DNA from: Arthrobacter sp. TMP15
GTDB lineage: Bacteria > Actinomycetota > Actinomycetes > Actinomycetales > Micrococcaceae
Assembly: GCF_039529835.1 (NCBI RefSeq)
Contig: NZ_CP154262.1
Location: forward strand, 2,294,001 to 2,358,000
Reading direction: 5' to 3'
DNA length: 64,000 bases
The position numbers were made by a program, and so were the translations under genes. The notes under the pieces were generated by a model. That model was not told the DNA's origin and did no database searches. It saw only the letters and a program-made list of their open reading frames with translations. Below are positions 25,160 to 35,005 of this stretch, one piece after another (position 1 is the stretch's first letter; every line of letters begins with the position of its first letter).

Positions 25160-27852
25160 CAGTGGCTTCATCGGAGGTTGACCCTACCCAGTCATGGCCC
25201 GGTGTCCAAGCCAGTTGGCGACGCACCCGCTCAGTGCCGTCCACAGCCGTAGTTGATCCCGCTGGATCACGGCATCAATGGCATTACTTAGACAATGCCG
25301 AGGATGTTGCTGCCACGGGGCTAGAGCCTGTGGGCACGCTGCTGTGTGTCCATGGCAATCCCACCTGGTCATACCTTTGGCGCACCCTGTTGGCCGGGGC
25401 AACCTCTCCCGCCACACTCGCGGCAGGTGGTCCGTGGCGGGTCATCGCCGTTGATCAGCTGGATATGGGTTTCTCCGAACGCACAGGGACTTTCCGTCGC
25501 CTTGAAGACCGCATCACCGACTTGGGCGATCTCACCGCCGCCCTTGATCTCACAGGCCCTGTGGTCAGTGTTGGCCATGACTGGGGAGGGATCATCTCCC
25601 TTGGTTGGGCCACCCGACACCGGGAACAGCTAGCCGGTGTGATCCTGACCAACACCGCAGTTCACCCGGCAGGGTTCTCACTACCGCCTGCGTTGCAACT
25701 TGCCCTCCACCCTGCGGTTCATAAGTGGGGTACCACGACGACGTCCGCCTTTTTGCAGGTGACGCACTCTCTGGCACAACCAGGCTTGAGTGAAGACGTT
25801 AAAGCGGCGTTCATGGCACCGTACAAAACTGTTGCTCGCAGGGCAGGTGTTGGCAATTTTGTGGCTGACATTCCCGCCGCCGAGGATCATCCCTCACGGG
25901 CTGCTCTGGACACGGTGTCCGCTGACATCCGCACCCTGGATGTGCCCGTATTTATGATGTGGGGGCCCAAGGACCCTGTCTTTTCCGATCGCTACTTGCG
26001 TGATTTACTGACTCGTCTGCCGCACGCGCACGTGCACCGTTTTGAGGGTGCAAGTCACCTGGTGCAAGAAGACCGCGACATTGCCACACCAACCTTTGCG
26101 TGGCTCGCCGGTAACGTTCCCGCCAGCCCTGCCGAGTCTGCCCGTTCGGTAAAAGGTGAGCCAAACAATCCGGAAACGGCCAATCCTTATGTGCCGATGC
26201 TGGCTGAAATTGATGCCCGGCAAGACGATACTTCCACTGCCATTGTTGACATGCTCCCCACCGGAGAAGCCAGCGCTACCCGAGTTGTTTCCTGGGCACA
26301 GCTGGCTCGGGACGTGGACGATCTCGCGGCAGGGCTGCGGGAGTTGGGTGTAAAAGGTGGAGACCGGGTCAGTCTGCTGGTGCCACCGGGCATCAACCTG
26401 ACCACGTTGATATATGCGTGTTTGAGGCTTGGCGCCATCATTGTTGTGGCCGATGCCGGCTTGGGCACTAAGGGCATGAGCCGTGCTATCAAGGGTGCGG
26501 GCCCGGATTACTTGATTGGCATTGAGCGCGCCCTCGCTGGCGCACGCTTGTACAACTGGCCGGGTGTGAAGATTGCAGCGCAGGATTTCACACCAGCCTC
26601 AGCCCGGATCAAGAAATCTTTATTCTCCGTTGCCGCCACCGTGCCGCAACTTATGGCCAACGGCCGCGTTGTGCGCCTGGCGGGCAATGCCCAGGCATTC
26701 ATTCCCCTGCCCGCCGACGCGGACGCCGCAGTGCTGTTCACCTCAGGATCCACGGGACCGGCCAAGGGCGTGGTGTATACAAATCGCCGTTTGGCTGCCA
26801 TGCGCGACACCCTCAAGGCCACCTACCATTTGGAAGCAGGCACAGCGCTTGTAGCTGGGTTCGCACCCTTTGCACTTTTGGGCCCGGCACTTGGTGCCAC
26901 CACCGTCACCCCAGACATGGATGTCACCGCGCCGCGCACTCTGACCGCTCACGCACTGGCCAACGCCGCAGCAGCCATCAAGGCGACGGTTGTCTTTGCC
27001 TCGCCAGCGGCCCTGGTCAACGTTGTGGGGACCGCGGCGGAACTCTCCCCTACGCAGCGCAAGTCTCTGTCCGACGTCGGACTGGTCTTATCTGCAGGGG
27101 CACCTTTGGCACAACCTCTGCTGGAACGCGTTCAGCAGCTTGTCCCGAACGCTGAGCTGCACACCCCGTACGGTATGACCGAAGCGCTGCCGCTTACCGA
27201 TATTGACCTGCCCGGCATTCGTGCCGCGGGCGCGGGAAATGGTGTGTGCGTGGGTACGGCCGTCAGTGGCGCGTCCACTGCGATTGCCCCTGTGGACGCC
27301 GATGGTGTTGTGGTGCCTGAGCCCACCACTGCCGCCTACGTAACAGGGGAAATTTTGGTCAGTGCACCGCACGTGAAAGAGCGTTACGACCGCTTGTGGA
27401 TCACTCAGGAACTGAGTACTTCCATCCCCGGCTGGCATCGCAGTGGCGATGTTGGTCATCTGGATGCCCATGGCCGGCTCTGGGTGGAAGGCCGCATGGA
27501 GCATATCCTGACCACCGCCACCGGTGTGAAAACTCCTGTCGCGCCCGAACAGGCCGTGGAACTGGTGCCAGGTGTTTCCCGTGCAGCCATAGTTGGTGTT
27601 GGTCCCAGGGGCACTCAGGTGGCAATTGCCATTGTTGAAACGAACCCCGCCGTCAAACGCGTCGGGCTGGCGCCAACCGCACTGGCCACCCAGATCAGGG
27701 CGGCTGCCCAAAGCACTGACTTGCCGTTGGCTGCGGTGCTTGTCATAGATTCCATGCCCACCGATGTGCGGCACAACTCAAAAATTGATCGAGCTAAGCT
27801 CTCGCGGTGGGCCGGAAGAATGCTATCCGGTGAGAAGCCAGGGCGTCCATGA
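25153..27852 (+). CDS. oleBC: OleBC fusion: beta-lactone decarboxylase and beta-lactone synthetase
   Basis: This 899-residue protein joins two enzymes that are separate in many bacteria. Residues about 1-320 are OleB, an alpha/beta-hydrolase of the haloalkane-dehalogenase type. Its nucleophile aspartate is in VGHDWGGIISLGW, and a late histidine is in EGASHLVQEDRD. It splits the beta-lactone to olefin and CO2. Residues about 350-899 are OleC, an AMP-ligase relative that closes the beta-hydroxyacid to a beta-lactone. Its ATP motif is LFTSGSTGPAKGVVYTN and it also has TPYGMTEALP. The GTG start overlaps oleA. The fusion is the known actinobacterial form. Confidence 0.92.
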   Translation: MVAVASSEVDPTQSWPGVQASWRRTRSVPSTAVVDPAGSRHQWHYLDNAEDVAATGLEPVGTLLCVHGNPTWSYLWRTLLAGATSPATLAAGGPWRVIAVDQLDMGFSERTGTFRRLEDRITDLGDLTAALDLTGPVVSVGHDWGGIISLGWATRHREQLAGVILTNTAVHPAGFSLPPALQLALHPAVHKWGTTTTSAFLQVTHSLAQPGLSEDVKAAFMAPYKTVARRAGVGNFVADIPAAEDHPSRAALDTVSADIRTLDVPVFMMWGPKDPVFSDRYLRDLLTRLPHAHVHRFEGASHLVQEDRDIATPTFAWLAGNVPASPAESARSVKGEPNNPETANPYVPMLAEIDARQDDTSTAIVDMLPTGEASATRVVSWAQLARDVDDLAAGLRELGVKGGDRVSLLVPPGINLTTLIYACLRLGAIIVVADAGLGTKGMSRAIKGAGPDYLIGIERALAGARLYNWPGVKIAAQDFTPASARIKKSLFSVAATVPQLMANGRVVRLAGNAQAFIPLPADADAAVLFTSGSTGPAKGVVYTNRRLAAMRDTLKATYHLEAGTALVAGFAPFALLGPALGATTVTPDMDVTAPRTLTAHALANAAAAIKATVVFASPAALVNVVGTAAELSPTQRKSLSDVGLVLSAGAPLAQPLLERVQQLVPNAELHTPYGMTEALPLTDIDLPGIRAAGAGNGVCVGTAVSGASTAIAPVDADGVVVPEPTTAAYVTGEILVSAPHVKERYDRLWITQELSTSIPGWHRSGDVGHLDAHGRLWVEGRMEHILTTATGVKTPVAPEQAVELVPGVSRAAIVGVGPRGTQVAIAIVETNPAVKRVGLAPTALATQIRAAAQSTDLPLAAVLVIDSMPTDVRHNSKIDRAKLSRWAGRMLSGEKPGRP

Positions 27853-28904
27853 CCGCCGACTCTTCCTTGGAAAATTCTGCCTCCCCCAACAATCCCCTAG
27901 CTACCACCATCTCGAAGCGCCAGCGCCGCGTTCTGGTGACAGGAACCAGCGGCTTGTTGGGACGAGCCGTTGCGAGCCTGCTCCATGAACGCGGTTTCGG
28001 AGTGCGAACATTGCAGCGCCGTGCGGTCCAGGCCCCGTGGGAATCGATGCAGGGCTCTGTGGTTGACCCCGACGTTGGCGCACGCGCAGTAGCCGGCATG
28101 GACGCAGTAGTTCATCTGGCCGCTAAGGTCTCCTTCACCGGGGAATGGAACGAATTCGTTTCAACAAACATCGTTGGCACACGTCAACTCATTGCGGCTG
28201 CCCAACACGAAGGCGTCCGGGACTTTGTGTTTGTTTCCTCACCCTCAGTAGCCCACTTTGGCTCTTCCATTGTGGGCGCGCCCGCTGGCGCAGCTAATCC
28301 CGAGCTTGCCCGTGGACACTATGCACGCTCCAAAGCTGCTGGCGAACAAATCGCTCTTGCACAGGACTCCCCCACTTTCAGGGTCACGGCCGTCCGTCCG
28401 CATGTGGTTTGGGGTCCCGGGGATACTCAACTGGTGGAACGCGTAGTGGAACGCGCCCGTACAGGCAGGCTCCCCCTACTGGATGGGGGACGGGCACTCA
28501 TTGACACCACCTATGTTGATAACGCCGCCGAGGCGATTGTGCGCGGCCTTGAACGCATGGACTACGCCCACGGCCAAGCGTTGGTTGTCACTAATGGTGA
28601 ACCCCGGGCTGTGGGGGAACTCATTGCTGGAATCTGTGCCGCCGCTGGAGTGCCAGCTCCTGGCTACTCCGTGCCAGGTTGGTTGGCTCGTGGTGCGGGC
28701 TCCGTGATTGAAAAAGCATGGAGCGCGGCCGGTTCTCGGGGCTGGGTCCATGACGAACCACCTATGACCCGTTTCTTGGCAGAGCAGCTCTCCACTGCCC
28801 ACTGGTTCGACCAACGCCACACTCAAGCGGTGCTTGACTGGACCCCGGCAGTCACAGTTGATGAAGGCCTGGCCCGTTTAGCGCAGCACTACCGCACAAG
28901 CTAA
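27849..28904 (+). CDS. oleD: OleD, NAD(P)H-dependent beta-ketoacid reductase
   Basis: OleD reduces the OleA product to the beta-hydroxyacid that OleC uses. The 351-residue extended short-chain dehydrogenase has the cofactor motif VLVTGTSGLLGRAVAS near residue 30 and the catalytic YARSK with an upstream serine in VSSPSV. Its ATG overlaps the oleBC stop (ATGA), so the last step is coupled to the rest. It closes the oleA-oleBC-oleD operon; about 100 bp follow before the LuxR-type gene. Confidence 0.92.
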   Translation: MTADSSLENSASPNNPLATTISKRQRRVLVTGTSGLLGRAVASLLHERGFGVRTLQRRAVQAPWESMQGSVVDPDVGARAVAGMDAVVHLAAKVSFTGEWNEFVSTNIVGTRQLIAAAQHEGVRDFVFVSSPSVAHFGSSIVGAPAGAANPELARGHYARSKAAGEQIALAQDSPTFRVTAVRPHVVWGPGDTQLVERVVERARTGRLPLLDGGRALIDTTYVDNAAEAIVRGLERMDYAHGQALVVTNGEPRAVGELIAGICAAAGVPAPGYSVPGWLARGAGSVIEKAWSAAGSRGWVHDEPPMTRFLAEQLSTAHWFDQRHTQAVLDWTPAVTVDEGLARLAQHYRTS

Positions 28905-29008
28905 TTTCAGCCCTACCACAAGGAAGCCGTGGTTCGGGGACAGGGCCACTACCTGTAATCACAGCGTGGCGTACCTCATAGGCAAACAATGCTCACTACA
29001 ATCAGTGC

Positions 29009-31702
29009 GTGAACGTCTCTCAAGCTGCCCGCGGCACGGCCCTGCCCTCACGGATAAAACTCGAAAGTGAAGCTGCCCGGGCACTAGCCGCCGGTGGCGT
29101 ACTTATTGTGCTGGGACAGTCCGGAAGTGGCCGCACGGCGTTTGCCAACCGTGTCTTGGCAACACACACCCAGCACGGCAAACCGGTGTACAGGCTCACG
29201 GGCACTCCCGTACTTCGGGACGTTCCCTTTGCCGCACTGGCCACCTTAGCCGCCCAACTTGCCGGGCCTGCCCCTTTTACTGGGCCGCCCTCATTTGCCG
29301 GGACCACCTCATTTGCAGGGACCGCGCCGTTCGTTGGGGCCGCGCCGCGGATCGCCTCCCCCGCACATCTCATGGCTTCCCTAACCCACAGCCTGGCTTC
29401 TCGGCCCTCCACAGTGCTGCTGGACAACGCCGAGGATATCGATTTAGAAAGCACAGCCGCGTTCGCTCAACTTGCGGCCAGCAGTGTTCTGCCGTTGGTG
29501 TGCGTAGCCCGCACCATTGCCGCATTTCCAGCACCACTGCGACGGCTCGCAGTGTCAGCACAGGCACATAGAGTTGAGTTGGCCTCGTTGAATACCCTTG
29601 ATGCGTTAGTGTTGTTGGAGGAGTTGTTTGGAGGCCGCGTCAACACCAGTACGGCCAGCACCCTTCTGGCTTTTTCAGGGGGTAATGCACTCCAGCTACG
29701 GGAGCTTGCCTTGGACGCCCAGGGCGATAACTCTCTGACTCGCAGCAAAGCCTATTGGACCCTTCGCAGCCAATGGCGTCCTCGAGGAAGCAGAATATCG
29801 GACCTCATTGCAACAAGACTCTCCGAACAACCCAAAGAACTCCGGGAAGCCGTAGAGCTACTGGCCCTGACCGGGGAACTCCCACAAGACGTCGCTCACC
29901 TGCTCATTCCCGCAGAACTGCTGGACCAGGCCCATGACGCCGGATTAATCCACATCTGCTCCAATGGTGGGAGCACAGCCGGTGCACCAGTTATCTCAAG
30001 AGTGGCCCTTGATTCAGCGCTGACTCCCCACACAGTACTAGCCACCTTGGGACGAAGCACGCTACGAGCACATTCAGCACGCATCCGCGCCGCCCTGCCC
30101 CGTGCTGATATGCACCCACACACAAGAATTTCTTTAGCCCTACACAGCCAAGACCTTGACGTACTCAGCAGCCCCCTGGAACTGCTCGAAGATGCGAAAC
30201 TCGCCAACCATGCACGGCAATTTGACGCGGTTCTGGTGTTGACGCGGATCGTTGAGGAACAGAGATTCCAAACATGGTCCGAGGACGCTTCCCGTACCGC
30301 TCTGATGATCACCCGGGCCGAAGCTCTCCATGAGACAGGGCGGCCAAGGCCGGCTTTGGCAGTCCTTGCTCCACTGCTTGAGCTCGGAGTGGACGCCGCA
30401 CGCCTACGCGCAGCTTGGATTATTTTCAGTGGCCTAGGCGATCTCAAAGAGGCGCTGGCTCAGCTGGCGCCACGCCCCAGCGACAACGAAGAAATCCACG
30501 CATTCGCCCGTCTTCTACACTTAGTGGGCAACCACGCAACGGATCGTGAGGCTCTGGCTGCGGATGCGAAAAACCCGCTTCTTTCACCAGATTTGCGGCT
30601 GCGCATCCACAGCCAACTGTTAGTTGAGACCAGTTATTGTGGCATGCCCTCAACTGCTTTGCGCGAGATTGGCAACCTGATCGATGGCAACCTATGGCAA
30701 TCCGCATCACCCACGGCACGCGGAGAAATCCTGCATGCGATCCATGTGGCCAGCCTCTCTCACGGGAATCCCCACGCGGGTCTTGCCGAAATCAGCCACA
30801 AGCTTGACTGGACCGACCTCGCCGTGGACCATGCAGTTTTCCTTACAGCACAGGCCAGCACAGCGTTGGAGAAGGGCGACGCTGCACAAGCCCTGGACCT
30901 GAGCGGGCAGGCTCTGGCCTTGGTCTCACCCATAGACCCGCATCACCTCACCGGCCTGATTGCCGCGTACGGTGCCGCAGCCGCAGCTATGGTGGATGAC
31001 CGCGAGCGCTCAACCGAGTTCTATGCACTCTTCCACGCAGCCCCTGTCACCGGCGGCCATGGGCTCCGAGCAGACGCCGAACGTAGCCTTCTTACAGCGG
31101 AGCTTTACCTCAACGGTCCAAGCTCTGCCACCAAAGTTTGGAAGAGGCTGGCCCTGGATGCTCAAAAGCGGGGCCGTCATTTGCTGGCTCTGCGACTAGC
31201 CCACGATGCCTGGCGGTTGGGTCTGCACAATGACATTAGCACTCTCAGTCATTGTGCGAAGGGTGTGGAAGGCGCCCTTGCGGGCACTCTGCAACGGTAT
31301 GAGGAGGTACTGGGAGCCCACCCAGAGTCTGTTGAGGATGTCATCGCTGAACATACGGCTTGTGAGCGGCCACTGTACGCGGCCGAGCTGGCGCAACGAG
31401 CGGCAAATCTTGCACGGGATAGGGGTCACCGGGCGCTGGCGTCACGACTTTTGGGGGTATCAGCGGAGTTGTCTCGCCCACTTGCCGGCGTGAACACTCC
31501 AGCGCTGGAGCGCACGCGCATTAACTTAGCCTTGTTAACAGAACGTGAGCGCGAGGTTTGCGTCAAGGCGGCTGCCGGGGCCAGCAATGTTGCAATAGCG
31601 GAGGAACTTTATTTATCTCCCCGCACAGTTGAGGGTCATCTTCAGCGGGCCTATACCAAGTTGGCTGTGACTGATCGCCGTCAGCTGCTTCCCTTGGGCT
31701 AG
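29009..31702 (+). CDS. Large LuxR-family transcriptional regulator with ATPase domain
   Basis: This 897-residue protein has a P-loop near the N-terminus (VLGQSGSGRTAFANRV) and an aspartate-rich Walker B-like strand (TVLLDNAEDIDLES). A long helical region of repeat-like segments follows (about 330-820), and a C-terminal LuxR helix-turn-helix (LTEREREVCVKAAAGASNVA, then LSPRTVEGHLQRAYTKL). This matches the LAL/MalT class, which senses ligands or proteins through the helical region. The start is GTG at 29009. A Pro/Gly/Phe-rich repeat of 18-bp units interrupts the ATPase domain (29264-29335). It may control the ole operon upstream, but only its position suggests that. Confidence 0.85.
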   Translation: MNVSQAARGTALPSRIKLESEAARALAAGGVLIVLGQSGSGRTAFANRVLATHTQHGKPVYRLTGTPVLRDVPFAALATLAAQLAGPAPFTGPPSFAGTTSFAGTAPFVGAAPRIASPAHLMASLTHSLASRPSTVLLDNAEDIDLESTAAFAQLAASSVLPLVCVARTIAAFPAPLRRLAVSAQAHRVELASLNTLDALVLLEELFGGRVNTSTASTLLAFSGGNALQLRELALDAQGDNSLTRSKAYWTLRSQWRPRGSRISDLIATRLSEQPKELREAVELLALTGELPQDVAHLLIPAELLDQAHDAGLIHICSNGGSTAGAPVISRVALDSALTPHTVLATLGRSTLRAHSARIRAALPRADMHPHTRISLALHSQDLDVLSSPLELLEDAKLANHARQFDAVLVLTRIVEEQRFQTWSEDASRTALMITRAEALHETGRPRPALAVLAPLLELGVDAARLRAAWIIFSGLGDLKEALAQLAPRPSDNEEIHAFARLLHLVGNHATDREALAADAKNPLLSPDLRLRIHSQLLVETSYCGMPSTALREIGNLIDGNLWQSASPTARGEILHAIHVASLSHGNPHAGLAEISHKLDWTDLAVDHAVFLTAQASTALEKGDAAQALDLSGQALALVSPIDPHHLTGLIAAYGAAAAAMVDDRERSTEFYALFHAAPVTGGHGLRADAERSLLTAELYLNGPSSATKVWKRLALDAQKRGRHLLALRLAHDAWRLGLHNDISTLSHCAKGVEGALAGTLQRYEEVLGAHPESVEDVIAEHTACERPLYAAELAQRAANLARDRGHRALASRLLGVSAELSRPLAGVNTPALERTRINLALLTEREREVCVKAAAGASNVAIAEELYLSPRTVEGHLQRAYTKLAVTDRRQLLPLG
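29264..29335 (+). repeat. 18-bp in-frame tandem repeat in the LuxR-type gene
   Basis: Four 18-bp units beginning GGGCCTGCC, GGGCCGCCC, GGGACCACC and GGGACCGCG encode hexads such as GPPSFA, GTTSFA and GTAPFV. They form a flexible insert between the P-loop and the next strand of the ATPase domain. Confidence 0.75.
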
Positions 31703-31715
31703 CACTTCTGACACC

Positions 31716-31775
31716 TTGTCCATGGGCGGGTTGGCCATGGGCGGGCTGTCCATGGGCGGGTTGTCCATGGGCGGG
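31716..31775 (+). repeat. 15-bp tandem repeat, four exact-length copies
   Basis: Units TTGTCCATGGGCGGG, TTGGCCATGGGCGGG, CTGTCCATGGGCGGG and TTGTCCATGGGCGGG follow one another without gaps, 13 bp after the LuxR-type stop. Each unit contains the palindrome CCATGG. Confidence 0.9.
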
Positions 31776-32159
31776 CGCTGCCCTGCAGTATTGATAAATT
31801 GCTACTTATTCTTCCCCTAGGAGCTGCGCAGTCCCGCATTTCTCTGGTTTTTGCTGCGATTTTTTAGCTGCGATGCTAGGACAATTCCGGTTCAATAACT
31901 TGGGCCTCACGTACGCCTTGGGCTTTCCCCAGCATCGGATCTCTTCTCGCCAGCATGCACTGTGGCTGGAAAAACCAGTTTGTACGCCTACCTAGGGAAC
32001 CCCCACCGAGACCACTTGTTTCGCAGCTGCACCGGACCCCGGAGGCCTCCTCTAACGTGAAGCTGCGAGTGCGGCGCAGAGGAGCCGCCACGGACACTAC
32101 CTGCTTTTCCCAAAACAACCACTTATACCGCGTTGTGGTTGGTAGTTTGGTTGAACACT

Positions 32160-32214
32160 GACACCCGCTAACACACAGACTCAGCTGTGTAGCTGCCGTG
32201 CCGGGTGTCCTTTT
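32160..32214 (+). terminator. Terminator-like hairpin just before the MpaB-type gene
   Basis: GACACCCG (32160-32167) pairs with CGGGTGTC (32202-32209), with an inner ACAG/CTGT stem, and TTTT follows at 32211-32214. It lies 20 bp before the start codon at 32235, so it could end upstream transcription or work as an attenuator of the next gene. Confidence 0.45.
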
Positions 32215-32234
32215 AAAGGACTCTGTGAGGGACC

Positions 32235-33083
32235 ATGACAGATACAACAAGCGCCGCAGCAACAGTCACTGATGAGGGGTATTTTGGACCGGAGAGTGTG
32301 AGCTGGATACTCTTCTCCGACCCTTCCTCTAAACTGGGCGGCGTGGCAGCCATACTGATGCAGGCGTTAAACCCCATGATGATGCGCCTCTTCGATCAGA
32401 CCAGCGGTTACGCCACGGATATGGAGGGCCGTGCCGAACGCACCGGCCGATACATTGACACCACCATTTTTGGCGACCGCGCCCATGCGGACGCCGCTGG
32501 CACCTCCGTACGCCGCATGCACGCGCATGCTCACTGGACCGATCCCAAGACAGGTATGGAACTTCGCGCAGATAATCACGACTGGCTCGTGTGGACCCAC
32601 AACACTGTTGTCTGGGGAGTCCTGCGGGGTGCCGATGCATTTGGTCCCGACCTGACTATTGACCAGCAAGACACGTTCATTCAAGAGCAGCACAAGGCAG
32701 CAGAGCTTGTTGGCATCGACCCGAGCATCCTTTCCTCCACCCGCGCCGAACTCGATAGCTACATGGATGAGCAAAAAAGTTGGATGGCGCTAACCTTGCC
32801 GGCGGCGGAGCTGGCCAAGGGCCTTCGCAAACCCAACCTCAAGGGCAACCCCGTGAAAGTCTGGGCAGGCATCATTGTCCAGGACGGCATCCTGTTCATG
32901 CTCCCCGATTGGGCTCGTCAGCTGTACGGGATCGAGGGACGCCCCTTGAACTTAGGTAGTGCTGCCCGCTTGACGCGCCGCTTCATAGCCGGGGCCCGAA
33001 AGAAATCCTCACGCGCTGAACTCATCTCCGAAATCACCGAACGTGTCAGCACTCATCCGTACAGGAAGGTCCGTCAACGGTGA
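32235..33083 (+). CDS. Oxygenase MpaB/DUF2236 family protein
   Basis: This 282-residue protein belongs to the DUF2236 family, which includes rubber oxygenase Lcp and fungal MpaB and is built on a helical, haem-type fold. Family landmarks are YFGPESVSWILFSDPSS at the N-terminus and RRMHAHAHWTDP, with histidines that could bind metal or haem. NHDWLVWTHNTVVWG follows. The start ATG has GAGGG upstream. The stop overlaps the next gene's GTG, so the two are co-translated. The substrate is unknown; hydrophobic substrates are common in the family. Confidence 0.8.
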   Translation: MTDTTSAAATVTDEGYFGPESVSWILFSDPSSKLGGVAAILMQALNPMMMRLFDQTSGYATDMEGRAERTGRYIDTTIFGDRAHADAAGTSVRRMHAHAHWTDPKTGMELRADNHDWLVWTHNTVVWGVLRGADAFGPDLTIDQQDTFIQEQHKAAELVGIDPSILSSTRAELDSYMDEQKSWMALTLPAAELAKGLRKPNLKGNPVKVWAGIIVQDGILFMLPDWARQLYGIEGRPLNLGSAARLTRRFIAGARKKSSRAELISEITERVSTHPYRKVRQR

Positions 33084-34942
33084 AAACCACCCGAATACCA
33101 TTTTGGGCCTCTGTCCGCCGTGACATAGCCAGCGGCTTTGCACTAGTCCGCAAGGGCGGGGCCCGTCTTCTGGGTATCGTCTTTGCCATGCAGCTAGTTG
33201 TGCTGCTCGTAGCCTTTCCCATTTTGCGCTGGCTTTTCCGTGAGGCACTACGCGCCAGTGGAATGACGGCTCTTGATCTTGGCGGCCTAACGAGCACCGC
33301 CGGACTGCCGCTGACGGTGGGTCTGATCATACTATTGTGCACGCTCGCCTTCTGGCTGATGGCCCTGCAGTTCACAATTGTTGTGGTGATTTTGAGCCGT
33401 TTGACTGGTCCTGGCACCCTTTCTGTGCGCGAGGTACTGGGAGAGGTGGGGAGGGTGTCGCGAAAACTTATCCGGCCGTCGTCGTTCCCGCTACTTTGCT
33501 ATCTCTTCCTCCTACTTCCACTAACGGGTTTTGGATTCACATCAGCCTTCATCCAGGGCATCGCCATTCCACCTTTCATCACTGGCGAACTCTTTAAGAG
33601 CATTCCATCCGCTGCCACTCTGGTGATCTTTTTACTGGTGCTGGGAATTCTCAATACGCGTTTTGCACTGACTGTTCCCCTCTTTGTCCTCACTGATGCC
33701 ACCGGCGGGCAATCAAGCCGACTCAGTTGGAAACTGCTTCACGGTTTACAAGAACTGGTTCTGGTTGTTTCGGTGGCCGCAGTCCTCCTGGGTGCCAGCT
33801 TGGCCACAGGGGCGCTGGCCCTTGTTACTCTGATCCCCACAGCCATCAGCGATGCACTCTCACCCGAGGCATCACCTGCTGTGGCAGCTTATAGTTTGGG
33901 GGCGGCACAGGTAGTTGCGCTGCTGCTCACTGGTTTGGTTACCACCTTGGTATCTGCGGTGCTGGTAGTTTTCCTGCGCCGTCGCGCTTACTTGCTACCG
34001 GCTGAGCATTTGCGGCAGGAGCTGCTGGCTGCCGCCGTTCCGGATGCTGGTTCATCGCCAGCCAAAAAAACATCTAACGGGGCCCCGCTGTTCATCACTA
34101 CGGCTGCACTAGCCCTCGCCCTCGTTTTGGGCACAGGCGCCATAGTTTCGATGGAGAAAATTGCGGATCACCCAAAGACGTTGGTGCTCGCTCATCGAGG
34201 CTTTTCCGATGGCGGCGTTGAGAACACCATCAGTGGGCTGGAGGCCGCGTCCCGTGCCGGTGCGGATCTGGTGGAGATGGACGTCATGCAAAGTAAGGAC
34301 CAGCAGTTCGTGGTTATGCATGACGCCAACCTTAAACGCTTGACAGGAAAAGACCTGGCAGTCAAGGACCTCACGCTCAAGGAACTAACAGCGATGACTG
34401 TCCGGGATTTGGAGGACAACGAAGATCGCATCCCTACCCTTGCCGAGTACATCACCCGGGCGCAAGAGCTTAATATGCAGCTTCTTCTGGAGATCAAATT
34501 CAGTGGCGCCGAACCCGAAGACCATGTTCAGCAGCTGGTCAATGAGCTCGAAGACCTAGGCGCCCTCCAGCAAAACATTTATCATTCACTCGACAAACCC
34601 AGCGTTCACCGCCTCAAGACCCTACGCCCCGACCTCACAGTTGGTTACACGATGGCCTTCGCCGCTGTTGACGTCCCAGACACCATCGCGGACTTCATTG
34701 TGGTGGAGGAATGGACGGCCACCCCTGACATCCAGGAGGCGGCAGCCAATGCCGGTCTTGGTTTCATGGTGTGGACAGTGAATAAAGCCTCAAAGCAAAC
34801 AGGGTTCCTGCGGGGCGGTGTTGACGGCATCATCACAGATCACCCGGACACAGCGCTGAAATCGCGCTCCACCATGGAAAACGAAACGGGAATGGTGAAC
34901 ATCTTACAAGATGCCATCACCAGATTCGTGGTGGTTTTCTAG
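33080..34942 (+). CDS. Membrane-anchored glycerophosphodiester phosphodiesterase
   Basis: This 620-residue protein has about seven to eight membrane segments in residues 1-365, of the glycerophosphoryl-diester-phosphodiesterase membrane-domain type. A GDPD TIM-barrel follows. The catalytic metal site is visible as LAHRGFSDGGVENT with EMDVMQSKD and VMHDANLKRLTG. The enzyme cleaves glycerophosphodiesters, for example from lipids or teichoic acid. The GTG start overlaps the previous stop by 4 bp. The topology suggests the catalytic domain is outside, but this is inference. Confidence 0.88.
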   Translation: MKTTRIPFWASVRRDIASGFALVRKGGARLLGIVFAMQLVVLLVAFPILRWLFREALRASGMTALDLGGLTSTAGLPLTVGLIILLCTLAFWLMALQFTIVVVILSRLTGPGTLSVREVLGEVGRVSRKLIRPSSFPLLCYLFLLLPLTGFGFTSAFIQGIAIPPFITGELFKSIPSAATLVIFLLVLGILNTRFALTVPLFVLTDATGGQSSRLSWKLLHGLQELVLVVSVAAVLLGASLATGALALVTLIPTAISDALSPEASPAVAAYSLGAAQVVALLLTGLVTTLVSAVLVVFLRRRAYLLPAEHLRQELLAAAVPDAGSSPAKKTSNGAPLFITTAALALALVLGTGAIVSMEKIADHPKTLVLAHRGFSDGGVENTISGLEAASRAGADLVEMDVMQSKDQQFVVMHDANLKRLTGKDLAVKDLTLKELTAMTVRDLEDNEDRIPTLAEYITRAQELNMQLLLEIKFSGAEPEDHVQQLVNELEDLGALQQNIYHSLDKPSVHRLKTLRPDLTVGYTMAFAAVDVPDTIADFIVVEEWTATPDIQEAAANAGLGFMVWTVNKASKQTGFLRGGVDGIITDHPDTALKSRSTMENETGMVNILQDAITRFVVVF

Positions 34943-35005
34943 TCCGGTCCACCTGGTTCACTGAACATGCTGCTGCTCCTCCGGCCTGTTACTCCTCCGG
35001 CCTGC

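Larger units (their letters stand above)
31703..32234. other. Intergenic region with tandem repeat and leader hairpin
   Basis: These 532 bp between the LuxR-type gene and the MpaB-type gene contain no credible gene. They start with a 15-bp tandem repeat (31716-31775) and end with a terminator-like hairpin (32160-32214). Between them I see nothing recognisable. Confidence 0.5.

Noticed and set aside
31955-32161. Short open frame in the gap before the MpaB-type gene
   Set aside because: No ribosome site, no recognisable sequence, and it ends at the hairpin.
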